A DNA stretch of 10,375 nucleotides from Chromatiales bacterium. Its GTDB lineage: Bacteria > Pseudomonadota > Gammaproteobacteria > Chromatiales > Chromatiaceae. The position numbers and the translations under genes are program-made. The notes under the pieces are model-generated. The model ran no database searches. It had not been told where the DNA came from and worked only from the letters and a program-made list of their open reading frames with translations. Of this stretch, positions 1 to 6,468 are shown piece after piece (position 1 is the first letter of the stretch; every line of letters begins with the position of its first letter). The stretch spans positions 3,349-13,723 of the forward strand of contig JAHEIA010000017.1 in NCBI GenBank assembly GCA_024639625.1, in the 5' to 3' direction.

Positions 1-395
1 TAGCGCGCATAGTAGCCTTCCAGTGCGTCTACTCCCTCCACCACACTGGTTGCCAACTCGGCGCTGTGCTCGGTGCGCAGCCACCCCGGGCCCAGTTTCT
101 GCAAGTGGCCGAGCAGCCGGGCGCGCAGGGAGCGCTTGATCTGGGCGGCGGCATTGAACGCGACCTGCTCGGCAAGCCAGGTGCCGACAAAGCGGCCGGC
201 GTAGACAGACAGCAGGGCCGCAAGCGTGGGCCCGACGCTGTCGAGGGTGCCGCTACCAAACACGACGCTGTCGGCGACCCCGGCCAACAGATGAGCTTGC
301 AGCACCACCAGCAGGCTGGCGCCGAGGCTGAGCGCCACGGCGATGACCAGCGGCTCGCGGACCCTATGCGACTCGCTTTTTAGCCAGTTCTCCAT
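1..395 (-). CDS. cydD: CydD, ABC transporter for cytochrome bd assembly (N-terminal part only)
   Basis: This is the first 131 codons of an ABC exporter subunit; the rest lies beyond the left edge. CydD pairs with CydC in the inner membrane, exports thiol compounds (glutathione/cysteine) and is required for assembly of cytochrome bd. The visible part is the start of the transmembrane domain: a hydrophobic segment at about residues 15-41 and a second at about 54-75. It then reads AEQVAFNAAAQIKRSLRARL, followed by LGPGWLR and EGVDALEGYYAR, which are typical of CydD just after the second helix. The ATG at 395 is chosen because it starts a plausible cytosolic N-terminus. Its ribosome binding site is weak, and the frame stays open upstream, so a nearby GTG is possible. 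The nucleotide-binding domain is not in view. It follows the CydX-like gene after 70 nt and probably belongs to the same operon. The assignment rests on recalled family motifs and on context. Confidence 0.82.
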   Translation of the reverse strand, partial: MENWLKSESHRVREPLVIAVALSLGASLLVVLQAHLLAGVADSVVFGSGTLDSVGPTLAALLSVYAGRFVGTWLAEQVAFNAAAQIKRSLRARLLGHLQKLGPGWLRTEHSAELATSVVEGVDALEGYYAR

Positions 396-410
396 CGCCA
401 CAAAGCACAA

Positions 411-428
411 GCCCCACGTCGGTGGGGC
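411..428 (-). terminator. Hairpin between cydX-like gene and cydD
   Basis: A perfect 7-bp GC-rich stem (GCCCCAC/GTGGGGC) with a 4-nt loop lies in the 70-nt gap upstream of cydD. On the minus-strand transcript it is followed by CUUGUGCUUUG, which has no proper U-run. It is therefore at best a weak terminator. A role in pausing or mRNA stability, lowering cydD relative to cydABX, is equally possible. Confidence 0.4.
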
Positions 429-452
429 CTGGTCCCGAGCGTGAACGGCGAG

Positions 453-470
453 GCTGAGCCGAAGCTCAGC
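453..470 (-). other. cUUCGg-tetraloop hairpin over the cydX-like stop codon
   Basis: The minus-strand RNA reads GCUGAGC-UUCG-GCUCAGC: a 7-bp stem closed by C-G around a UUCG loop, an unusually stable tetraloop. The stop codon of the CydX-like gene sits inside it. Together with the hairpin at 411-428 it makes a double stem-loop between cydABX and cydD. The likely role is 3'-end stabilisation of the cydABX part of the message; that role is inferred. Confidence 0.5.
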
Positions 471-666
471 GCGCGCCGTCCTCTTCAGTCTTTTCGCTCT
501 CCTGGGTATCGAGCAAGGCACCTCCCGCTGCCGATACCAGGACGATCATCACCGTACCGAGCACCCACGCGAAATACCAGGCGCCGTAATCTCCCAGAAT
601 GATCGCCAGGACGATGACAATCATGGCGATGGCGAAAAACACTACGAAGCGAATCAGGGTACCCAT
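466..666 (-). CDS. cydX: CydX-like small subunit of cytochrome bd, with extra N-terminal helix
   Basis: This 66-residue membrane protein lies directly after cydB. Residues 30-38 read WYFAWVLGT, the hallmark N-terminus of CydX (E. coli CydX starts MWYFAWILGT). CydX is a single-helix subunit that stabilises the haems of cytochrome bd. The CydX-like helix spans about 31-52 and is followed by an acidic, charged tail, as in the family. Unlike the E. coli subunit (37 residues), it has a second hydrophobic helix at about 7-24, ending in GDYG. The start is the ATG at 666, preceded by GGAGG with good spacing. An in-frame TTG at 687 overlapping the cydB stop would add seven residues but has no comparable ribosome binding site. 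The gap to the cydB stop is 17 nt. The CydX assignment rests on the motif and the position; the origin of the first helix is unknown to me. Confidence 0.78.
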   Translation of the reverse strand: MGTLIRFVVFFAIAMIVIVLAIILGDYGAWYFAWVLGTVMIVLVSAAGGALLDTQESEKTEEDGAR

Positions 667-683
667 AGCGTTGGCCTCCGCAG

Positions 684-1817
684 TCAATAGGCGTGCTCGT
701 CCGACGCCACGTCGCGCTCGTTCACCTTACCGCGCATGACCCAGAAGCACCAGCTCGTGTACCACAGAATCAACGGGACGAAAACGACGCTCCAACCCGT
801 CATCCAGGTCAGGGTGAGCTGGCTCGAAGAGGCGTTCCATACCGTCAGGCTGTGCGACGGCTCGAGGCTAGAGGGCATCATGAAGGGGAACATTGCCGCC
901 CCTACGGTGCCGATGACCCCGATCCAAGCCAACGCCCCGAGCCACCAGGCCAGGTGCGAGCGCCCGCTGCGCGCGGCGGCTACGCCGAGCAGCGTCGTGG
1001 CGTAGACGCTGAATGGGATCAGCCATAGCAGAGGGGTGCGCTGGTAGTTTCCGAGCCAGCCACCCACAGCACGTTCGACGACCTGCTGCAGCGGGGTCTG
1101 GGCAATGGCCGGGTCCGGCGACTGCACTAGCTGGTAGCCGTCCAGAAAATAAACCCAGATCCCGCCCAGGGAGAATAGCGCCAGCGCCACCAGACCACTG
1201 CGCACCACCAGCCGCTGCGCCCGGCGATATAGCACGTCCTCTCCGCGGTTCATGAGCATGGCGCCACCCATGTACACCGATAGGGAGACGGCCAGCAGAC
1301 CGCACAGAATCGCGAACGGATTGAGCAGCGACAGGAAGCTGCCGCTGTAGACGGAGGCGAGGTTCCACTCGAAGCGAAACGGCACGCCCTGGAGCATGTT
1401 GCCGACGGCTGCGCCGAACACCAACATCGGGACGAATCCACTGACGAACAGCGCCCAGTCCCAGGCACTGCGCCACGCCGGCAAATCGATCTTGCTCCGG
1501 TATTCGAAACCGAGAGGACGGACGATCATGCTCCAGAGCAACAGCAGCATCACGACATAGAGCCCGGAGAAGGCCGTAGCGTAGATCAACGGCCAGGCGG
1601 CGAAGATCGCGCCGCCCCCTAGAATGAACCACACCTGGTTCCCGTCCCAGTGGGGACCGATAATGTTGAGTGCCACGCGGCGCTCGGCGTCGGTGCGACC
1701 GACGAGGCGCAGGATTGTGCCCACACCCATATCCATCCCCACCATGATCGCCACGCCCATCAGCAACACGCCGAGCAACAGCCACCAAAGCACTTTCAAT
1801 AGCAGATAGATTTCCAT
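684..1817 (-). CDS. cydB: Cytochrome bd ubiquinol oxidase subunit II
   Basis: CydB is the second large inner-membrane subunit of cytochrome bd. It packs against CydA to form the quinol:O2 oxidoreductase that reduces oxygen to water with high affinity and builds proton motive force without pumping. The product is 377 residues, against 379 in E. coli, so it is full length. Family features in order are the N-terminal helix with MVGMDMGVG (about 26-34), the PHWDGNQVWFILGGGAIFAAWP stretch just after residue 50 (only its first part is typical enough to be diagnostic), RPLGFEYRSK (about 100-109), and a C-terminal region with MFPFMMPSS and SLTVWNASSS. About eight hydrophobic helices can be counted. 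The ATG at 1817 has GGAGG eight bases upstream, inside the last codons of cydA. Only three bases separate it from the cydA stop, so the two are probably translationally coupled. Confidence 0.96.
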   Translation of the reverse strand: MEIYLLLKVLWWLLLGVLLMGVAIMVGMDMGVGTILRLVGRTDAERRVALNIIGPHWDGNQVWFILGGGAIFAAWPLIYATAFSGLYVVMLLLLWSMIVRPLGFEYRSKIDLPAWRSAWDWALFVSGFVPMLVFGAAVGNMLQGVPFRFEWNLASVYSGSFLSLLNPFAILCGLLAVSLSVYMGGAMLMNRGEDVLYRRAQRLVVRSGLVALALFSLGGIWVYFLDGYQLVQSPDPAIAQTPLQQVVERAVGGWLGNYQRTPLLWLIPFSVYATTLLGVAAARSGRSHLAWWLGALAWIGVIGTVGAAMFPFMMPSSLEPSHSLTVWNASSSQLTLTWMTGWSVVFVPLILWYTSWCFWVMRGKVNERDVASDEHAY

Positions 1818-1820
1818 CGT

Positions 1821-3416
1821 CTAGACCTCCGCAGACCGCACAGGCGCAGCCAAAGCCGTCTCGCCGGCCGCGCCCGCTGATCCGGTCGGTCGATGACTCG
1901 ACGGGCCCTGGCGGATGGCTCGCAGCATGAGGAACATCTCGATCACGATAAAGATCGAGTACAGCAGGAGGAACCCGGCGAGCGAGAACAACATGTACCC
2001 CGCACTGTGGGTGGAAACCGACATCCAGGTTGGTAGCACCTCGTATACCGTCCAGGGCTGCCGGCCAATCTCGGCCACCAGCCAGCCCGCCTCGCAGGCG
2101 ATCCACGGTACCGGCAGCATCAGCACCGAGGCGCCGAGAAACCAACGCTGCCGCTCCACGGTGTTGCGCAGCGTATAGATCACCGCCAGGATGAAGAACA
2201 TCAGCATCAGCAGCCCGCACGCCACCATTACCCGGAAAGACCAGAAGATCGTCGCCACACTGGGAATTGCGTCGCGCGCGGCTCTTTCGATCGCGGCGTC
2301 GTCGGCGACCGTCGGATCCTGGTCGGGCGCATAGGCTCCGACCAGAAAGCCGTAGCCCAGGTCGTCCTCATGGGCCAAAAATCGGGAAAGGGCAGCCTCG
2401 TCCTCCGGATTGTCCTGCAGCGCCCGCAACGCGCCGACTGCCTCGATGCCGCTGACGATGCGTTGCTTCGCCTGCGCCACCAGGGTGTCAGCTCCGGGAA
2501 TCACATGATCCAGCGACCGGGTGACCAGCGGGGTTAGCAGGTAGGGGATCTGTAGTTCGTAAGCGTTCTCCATCTTCTGCTGATCGGGGATCGCGATGAC
2601 GTTAAACCCCACGGGCGGCTTCTCGGTCCTCCACAACGCCTCCATAGCGGCCAGCTTGGTGGGCTGCGCGTGACCGCCGACGAAGCCCAAGGCGTCGCCA
2701 AGGGTGATCACTCCGACCGCGGACAGTACCCCGAACAGGGCGGCCATACGAAACGATCGCCGCGCCAGTTCCATGTGCTGTTTGCGCAGCATGTAAAAGG
2801 CACTGACACCGCACACGAATATCGCAGCCGTCACGTAGCCGGCGATGCTGGTGTGCACAAACTTGGATTGGGCGTCATGACCGAAGATGAGTTCGGCGAA
2901 GCTCGCCAGCTCCATGCGCATGGTGAGGGGGTTGAAAACGGCACCCTCAGGGGCCTGCATGAAGCCGTTCGCTACCAGGATCCAGAGCGCCGAGAGGTTC
3001 GATCCCAGGGCGACCAGGTAGGTGACGATTAGGTGCTGGATCTTGCTCAATCGCTCCCAGCCGAAGACCATCAGGCCGATGAACGTCGACTCCATGAAAA
3101 ACGCCATCAGCCCCTCGACCGCAAGTGGGGCGCCGAAGATATCCCCAACGAAGCTCGAATAGAACGACCAGTTGGTGCCAAACTGGAACTCCATGGTCAG
3201 GCCCGTTGCTACTCCGAGGGCGAAATTGATGAGCAAGAGTTTGCCCCAGAACTGGGCCATCTCTCTGTAGATCGTGCGCCCCGTCGTGACATAGACCGTC
3301 TCCATGGCAGCGACGATGAACGTAAGCCCGAGCGTGAGTGGTACGAACAGGAAATGGAATAACGCAGTGGCGGCAAACTGCCATCGCGAAAGCTCCACAA
3401 CGAGAGGATCGATCAT
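1821..3416 (-). CDS. cydA: Cytochrome bd ubiquinol oxidase subunit I
   Basis: CydA carries the three haems and the quinol site of cytochrome bd in the inner membrane. The product is 531 residues, against 522 in E. coli, and aligns from end to end. Ligands and functional residues can be placed by comparison with E. coli: His21 in ALFHF (E. coli His19), Glu101 and Glu109 in EGLMAFFMES (Glu99/Glu107), His188 in KFVHT (His186), and the Met in FRVMVACG (Met393). The GRQPW signature follows. The Q-loop keeps the Lys and Glu of TKLAAMEALW and is long, so this is the L-type bd-I class and not the short CIO type. The start at 3416 has AAGG about eight bases upstream. It is the first gene after a 530-nt gap, so a promoter should lie there; I could not identify one with confidence. 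The Pro/Ala/Ser-rich C-terminal tail is ordinary. Confidence 0.97.
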   Translation of the reverse strand: MIDPLVVELSRWQFAATALFHFLFVPLTLGLTFIVAAMETVYVTTGRTIYREMAQFWGKLLLINFALGVATGLTMEFQFGTNWSFYSSFVGDIFGAPLAVEGLMAFFMESTFIGLMVFGWERLSKIQHLIVTYLVALGSNLSALWILVANGFMQAPEGAVFNPLTMRMELASFAELIFGHDAQSKFVHTSIAGYVTAAIFVCGVSAFYMLRKQHMELARRSFRMAALFGVLSAVGVITLGDALGFVGGHAQPTKLAAMEALWRTEKPPVGFNVIAIPDQQKMENAYELQIPYLLTPLVTRSLDHVIPGADTLVAQAKQRIVSGIEAVGALRALQDNPEDEAALSRFLAHEDDLGYGFLVGAYAPDQDPTVADDAAIERAARDAIPSVATIFWSFRVMVACGLLMLMFFILAVIYTLRNTVERQRWFLGASVLMLPVPWIACEAGWLVAEIGRQPWTVYEVLPTWMSVSTHSAGYMLFSLAGFLLLYSIFIVIEMFLMLRAIRQGPSSHRPTGSAGAAGETALAAPVRSAEV

Positions 3417-3465
3417 CGGACGTGCCTTCTTTAGCTATAGGGTGAGCGAAGTCCTTGATCCGACG

Positions 3466-3493
3466 CCGCGGTATCGCAGCAAGATATCCGCGG
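3466..3493 (-). promoter_or_regulatory. Inverted repeat in the cydA 5' leader
   Basis: CCGCGGTATC and GATA-T-CCGCGG form a 10-bp imperfect stem with one bulged base and a 7-nt loop, about 50-80 nt upstream of the cydA start. It could be an RNA hairpin in the leader or a protein-binding dyad. No characterised regulator site is recognisable in it. Confidence 0.35.
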
Positions 3494-3549
3494 CGGCACG
3501 GTGCAGTTCCCTTCGCTGGTTGTTTTTTGCAAACACCAAACCAACTGGC

Positions 3550-3563
3550 GAATGCTAGCATTC
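3550..3563. promoter_or_regulatory. Perfect 14-bp palindrome upstream of cydA
   Basis: GAATGCTAGCATTC is exactly self-complementary and sits about 135 nt upstream of the cydA start codon, in a locally AT-richer stretch. A spacer-free perfect dyad suggests an operator. It does not match the FNR (TTGAT-N4-ATCAA) or NsrR patterns I know, so no regulator is assigned. Confidence 0.35.
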
Positions 3564-3715
3564 AAGCAGCCTGGCCAACATTGAAAACCCGCAATTCCGC
3601 CTGCGAAGTGGGGCTTCACCGCTTTACGGTCAGGGATGTCGATTGATTTAGGGCCTGTTAACACTATGAGGATATCCCGCGATCTCGGTGCGTGGCCTGT
3701 AACGCGGCAATGTGA

Positions 3716-3762
3716 GCAACCGGGCACACGCGTTTTTCCGGTTGCGGCCTTTTTTCCAGGCC
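3716..3762 (+). terminator. Tandem hairpin with T-run, plus-strand terminator-like
   Basis: GCAACCGG (3716-3723) pairs perfectly with CCGGTTGC (3738-3745), and four bases later comes a run of six T (3750-3755). GGCCT/AGGCC then makes a second small stem around the T-run. In the plus direction this has the form of an intrinsic terminator. No plus-strand gene upstream needs it. On the minus strand the run is A, so it would not terminate the redox operon. It may instead protect against antisense transcription or be a remnant. Confidence 0.35.
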
Positions 3763-3947
3763 GAGCGAAGTCACGGAGGGGGAAAGCCATTCCGGGTTTC
3801 GCGGCGTGACGGCCTTGTATCCGTAACTGGCGGGGGCCGAAGCCTAGAGTGAAACGCGAGCGGCCGGTTTGAACCCACCGTGCGGGACCTACTGCGGAGC
3901 GAAGGGCGAGCCAACTCGGCTGCACGGGCAAAAGGCGTGCCCCCTGT

Positions 3948-5002
3948 TTAATCGGGAAGGACCTGGAATAGTCCCCGGTAGTTATTCCCCTGGTTACACA
4001 CGGGACAGAGTGAGCTAACCCGGGATCCATTGTCAGGCACGTGGAAACTGGTCCCGCAGGCTGCGCACCGGCCTTGTCTCAGCGCTAACCTTTCCGTGGT
4101 AGCGGCGGCCCAGCGCGCCACTTGCACTGCTCCCGCGGCGCAAACGTCGCTACACAGACGACAGCCCGAGCAGGCTTCGGGTAGGATCCGATACGCGGCC
4201 GGTTGCTCCTCGAGCCGGATGGCCTGTTCCGGGCAAACGTGAATACATGCGTCGCAGCCGGTGCAGGCGAGGGGGTCGATCACGGGCCCCCAGGGCAGTA
4301 TCTGACCCTCCCGGCCGCGGGGAATAAGGGTTCCCGGGGATGCCCATTCGTCATCTGCCGCCGGGTGCGGGGACGCCCTGCCAACAGCAGCGGACCAGCC
4401 GCCCAGCAGCCACTGTCTGCGGCCTGTGGGCGCCGCTTCGGACCCGCGGTCGCGGTTCAAGGCCAGATACAGCCGGTGCCACTTGGCCGCCTGCAGGGGG
4501 CCGTGGTTGAGGGGATCGAGTCCTCTCTGATTCAGGGCCTGGTTGATGCTGCTCAGGCGCTCCTGGAGTCGTGGCGCCTGTCCCTGCTCGCAGCTGTCGC
4601 AGTCGCCAGCCGTGCTGATCAGGCTCGTGACCCCGTCGCGTTTGATAGCCAACAGCTGGCGGGTGGTCAGGCTGTGCAGGCAGGGTAGAAGACCGTCGGT
4701 ATTCACCGGCATCCCGCTGCGCGGACAGCAAGCCAGGGCGACGAGGCCACGGGAGGTATGGCGGATGCAGGGCTCGGCGTTGGGCCGAATCGCGGCGGGC
4801 AAGCGGCAGCGCACAGGCCGCAGCCGTCGCAGAGTTGGGGATCGATGCCCAACATCTCATCGTCGATCTGCCAGGCGCCCCGGGGGCAGACGTCGACACA
4901 GGCGCTGCAGGAAGCCTGCTCGATGTGGGCGTGCACGCAGCGGGCCGCCGCAAAGTCCGGCAGCGGTCCGTGCAAAGCGGAAATGCGCGCTAGGGTGTGC
5001 AA
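3948..5002 (-). pseudogene. Four-cluster polyferredoxin, interrupted by a frameshift
   Basis: Two overlapping open frames together make one iron-sulfur protein of about 350 residues. The first (5002 down to 4703) encodes a Cys-X9-Cys-X2-Cys-X3-Cys-Pro cluster site (residues 22-39) and a classical Cys-X2-Cys-X2-Cys-X3-Cys-Pro site (58-68). It then leaves the conserved pattern and runs out of frame. The second (to 3948) picks up at AIRPNAEP right where the first derails. It continues through a middle domain and two more clusters (CTGCDACIHVCP and CSGCRLCSDVC) and ends in a CAAC...CPVC zinc-ribbon-like tail. The second frame has no start of its own: its only upstream GTG (4814) lies inside the second cluster. 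The likely start is the TTG at 5002, seven bases after the torD-like stop and preceded by GGTGA. An intact copy would be a cytosolic electron carrier or maturation factor for the molybdoenzyme. A real mutation, an assembly error or a programmed shift cannot be told apart here. Confidence 0.7.
4791..4801 (-). other. Probable frameshift site in the polyferredoxin gene
   Basis: The coding strand reads TGC-CCG-CC-GCG-ATT here. The first frame ends its second cluster with Cys-Pro; two bases later the other frame resumes with Ala-Ile-Arg-Pro. Adding one base, or restoring four to give the usual Cys-Pro-Thr-Gly-Ala-Ile, rejoins the two halves. The run CCGCCGCG is a simple GC-rich context, prone to slippage or miscalling. 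Confidence 0.6.
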
Positions 5003-5009
5003 ATGGAGG

Positions 5010-5783
5010 TCACCAGGATGGCGTGATTCCCGGCATATAGGCCTCCGGCTGTGCCGTGGTTACGGCCGGATCCGGTTTCATCCGCTCCGCGATCTGCTCC
5101 TCGGACGGGCGTGGCTCGCCGCTCAGCGCGGCAAGGAGGTCGCGTAGCTCCTCCAGGTAGGCTGCCGTGAGCGCAGCGAGTCCCGCGTAGAAGCGGGTGT
5201 CACAGCCATCACTCACGCGCTGGGCGAACTCCCCGATCCAGAGCAGGAGGTGCTCGTCGAGGAAGCGCGCCGCGGTGTCCAGGCCCCCGTCCGGGGACTC
5301 GTCGCCGATCAGGAAGGCGACGAACTCCAACTGATGCACGAGGTGGTCGTCGCTGCGCCGACGCCAATCCGGCACGCTCAACCCGTATTGGCGATAGTAT
5401 TTGCGGATCTGGAACATGGGCTGCTGCATGGCCAGGTGGTCGTCGTCCAGCCATACCGACTCACAGGGGGACGCCCGGAGACGGTTGTTCAGGTAGATAT
5501 CCGCATAATCGACGGCCAGGGCATCCAGGCTCTGCTGGTCCACGTGGCCGGGGATCTCGGTCAGGCCCCGCTGAAACAGAGCCAGGGCCTCGCTGCCGGA
5601 CTCGCTCACCAGCCGTAGTCCCAGGAGATCCGAGTAGCCGACCTCCCAGAGGGCCAGGATGCGTTCGCGATCGAGTTCCCGGTCGTGCAATAGAGCCAGG
5701 GTCAGCAAATCCCGGGCCACGCGGTCCCGGAATTCCTCTAACGCGACGGATTGCCCTGTGTCCTGCAACGCTGCATTCGTCAT
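5010..5783 (-). CDS. TorD/DmsD-family molybdoenzyme maturation chaperone
   Basis: This 257-residue cytosolic, mostly helical protein belongs to the family of redox-enzyme maturation chaperones. These bind the Tat signal of a molybdoenzyme and hold it until the cofactor is inserted. Visible family marks are DYADIYLN...SPCESVWLDDD (about 92-115), where members usually have SPYESVY; the Met-rich QQPMFQIRKYYRQYGL (about 120-135); and the DDHLVHQLEFVAFL motif (about 145-158), matching the family D-H-[IL]-X2-E-X3-F pattern. The likely client is the DmsA-like enzyme encoded two genes upstream. The ATG at 5783 overlaps the stop of the preceding ferredoxin gene by four bases (ATGA), a sign of coupled translation, and a purine-rich GGGAAAGG precedes it. 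The Pro-rich C-terminal tail (about 225-257) is beyond the usual fold. It cannot be assigned to TorD versus DmsD by sequence alone. Confidence 0.88.
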   Translation of the reverse strand: MTNAALQDTGQSVALEEFRDRVARDLLTLALLHDRELDRERILALWEVGYSDLLGLRLVSESGSEALALFQRGLTEIPGHVDQQSLDALAVDYADIYLNNRLRASPCESVWLDDDHLAMQQPMFQIRKYYRQYGLSVPDWRRRSDDHLVHQLEFVAFLIGDESPDGGLDTAARFLDEHLLLWIGEFAQRVSDGCDTRFYAGLAALTAAYLEELRDLLAALSGEPRPSEEQIAERMKPDPAVTTAQPEAYMPGITPSW

Positions 5784-6448
5784 GGCTGCACCTTTCCCTT
5801 GCTGTGGGCGACGAAGACGATGGATGGATCGGTGAGATCCGGGTTGGCGAAGTTCCGCACCGCCTTCACCGGCTCGTCGTTCGGGCCGATGGCCTTGGTG
5901 GGGTACTTGTTCTCGCGCAGCAGATCGATGGGGCCAACGTCCAGCACCCGCATCATGCAAGCCATGACGCAGTAGGGCTTGCGGCCGGCTTCGATCTCGT
6001 CCACGCACAGGTTGCATTTGGAGACGATGTTCTGTTCCGGTATGAACTGGGGTGCGCCGTACGGACAAGCGGCCTCGCAGCGGCGGCAGCCGATGCACAA
6101 AGTTGAGTCGATATCTACGATCCCGTTGTCCTTACGCTTCCAGATCGCGCCCGTGGGGCAGGTGGGCAGGCAGGCGGGCTCCGCGCAGTGATTGCAGGAT
6201 ACATTTACCTTGTAGGCGTAGACATTCGGATAGGTGCCGCCTTCAACGTATTGCACTCGCCGGAAGCGCGGTCCCGGGGGCAGCCCGTTTTTGTCCTTGC
6301 AGGCGATCTCGCAGGCGCGACAGCCGATGCAGTCCACGTTGTTGTGCACGAAACCGAGCTGTACGTCCGGAACGACCGGGGTATAGACCGCCTTCTTGCG
6401 GCGTTGCACGGCGGCCTTGATCCGGGACTTGTCGTTGGTATCAGTCAT
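5780..6448 (-). CDS. DmsB-like electron-transfer subunit with four [4Fe-4S] sites
   Basis: This 222-residue iron-sulfur subunit should dock on the DmsA-like catalytic subunit and form an electron wire to it. Sixteen cysteines fall in the DmsB/PsrB/NrfC layout: 40-43-46-50, 85-88-93-97, 118-121-124-128 and 145-148-160-164. All four groups are complete. There is no signal peptide; the N-terminus is short and basic (QRRKK), so it would be exported folded with the Tat-targeted partner, as for DmsB. The ATG at 6448 is preceded by GGAGG nine bases upstream and lies 20 nt after the catalytic-subunit stop. A longer reading from 6520 would run back into the preceding gene and lacks support. The C-terminal tail (about 178-222, from LRENKYPTKAIG) is typical of close relatives. 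The assignment to the DMSO reductase FeS-subunit family is firm; the physiological partner is inferred from gene order. Confidence 0.93.
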   Translation of the reverse strand: MTDTNDKSRIKAAVQRRKKAVYTPVVPDVQLGFVHNNVDCIGCRACEIACKDKNGLPPGPRFRRVQYVEGGTYPNVYAYKVNVSCNHCAEPACLPTCPTGAIWKRKDNGIVDIDSTLCIGCRRCEAACPYGAPQFIPEQNIVSKCNLCVDEIEAGRKPYCVMACMMRVLDVGPIDLLRENKYPTKAIGPNDEPVKAVRNFANPDLTDPSIVFVAHSKGKVQP

Positions 6449-6468
6449 GGGGATAGCCTCCGCGGAAA

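Larger units (their letters stand above)
3417..3947. other. Gene-free interval: cydA leader plus possible decayed DNA
   Basis: No credible protein gene is seen in these 530 bases. The half near cydA (3417-3660) is less GC-rich and contains an inverted repeat at 3466-3493 and a perfect palindrome at 3550-3563; it should hold the cydA promoter. The other half (3650-3947) holds a tandem hairpin with a T-run at 3716-3762, a GGCCG/CGGCC inverted repeat near 3835-3866 and a GGGCA/TGCCC stem at 3926-3942. The sequence TTAGGGCCTGTTAACA at about 3647-3663 looks like a transposon-type terminus to me, but I found no matching inverted copy and no transposase. It may be the trace of an excised or decayed mobile element. 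Confidence 0.5.

Noticed and set aside
466..687. TTG at 687 as start of the CydX-like gene
   Set aside because: The ATG at 666 has a well-spaced GGAGG, while the TTG only overlaps the cydB stop and has no better site.
868..2220. 450-codon minus-strand open frame spanning the cydA/cydB junction
   Set aside because: It is out of frame with two firmly identified genes and very rich in Arg, Gly and Ala, typical of a GC shadow frame.
3640..3660. FNR-type box near TTGAT before cydA
   Set aside because: Only one half-site (TTGAT) is present; the matching ATCAA at the right spacing is absent.
3666..3809. 47-codon plus-strand frame in the gene-free interval
   Set aside because: It has no convincing ribosome binding site, runs through the tandem hairpin and T-run, and has an Arg/Pro-rich composition. 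Kept only as part of the scar finding.
3835..3876. Possible group II intron domain V (AAGCC...GAAA...GGTTT)
   Set aside because: The terminal AAGCC/GGTTT pairing and a GAAA are present, but the inner stem around the loop does not pair, so the fold fails.
3431..4030. 199-codon minus-strand open frame across the gap between cydA and the polyferredoxin
   Set aside because: It overlaps the real polyferredoxin C-terminus in another frame, has no domain signature, and crosses several inverted repeats.
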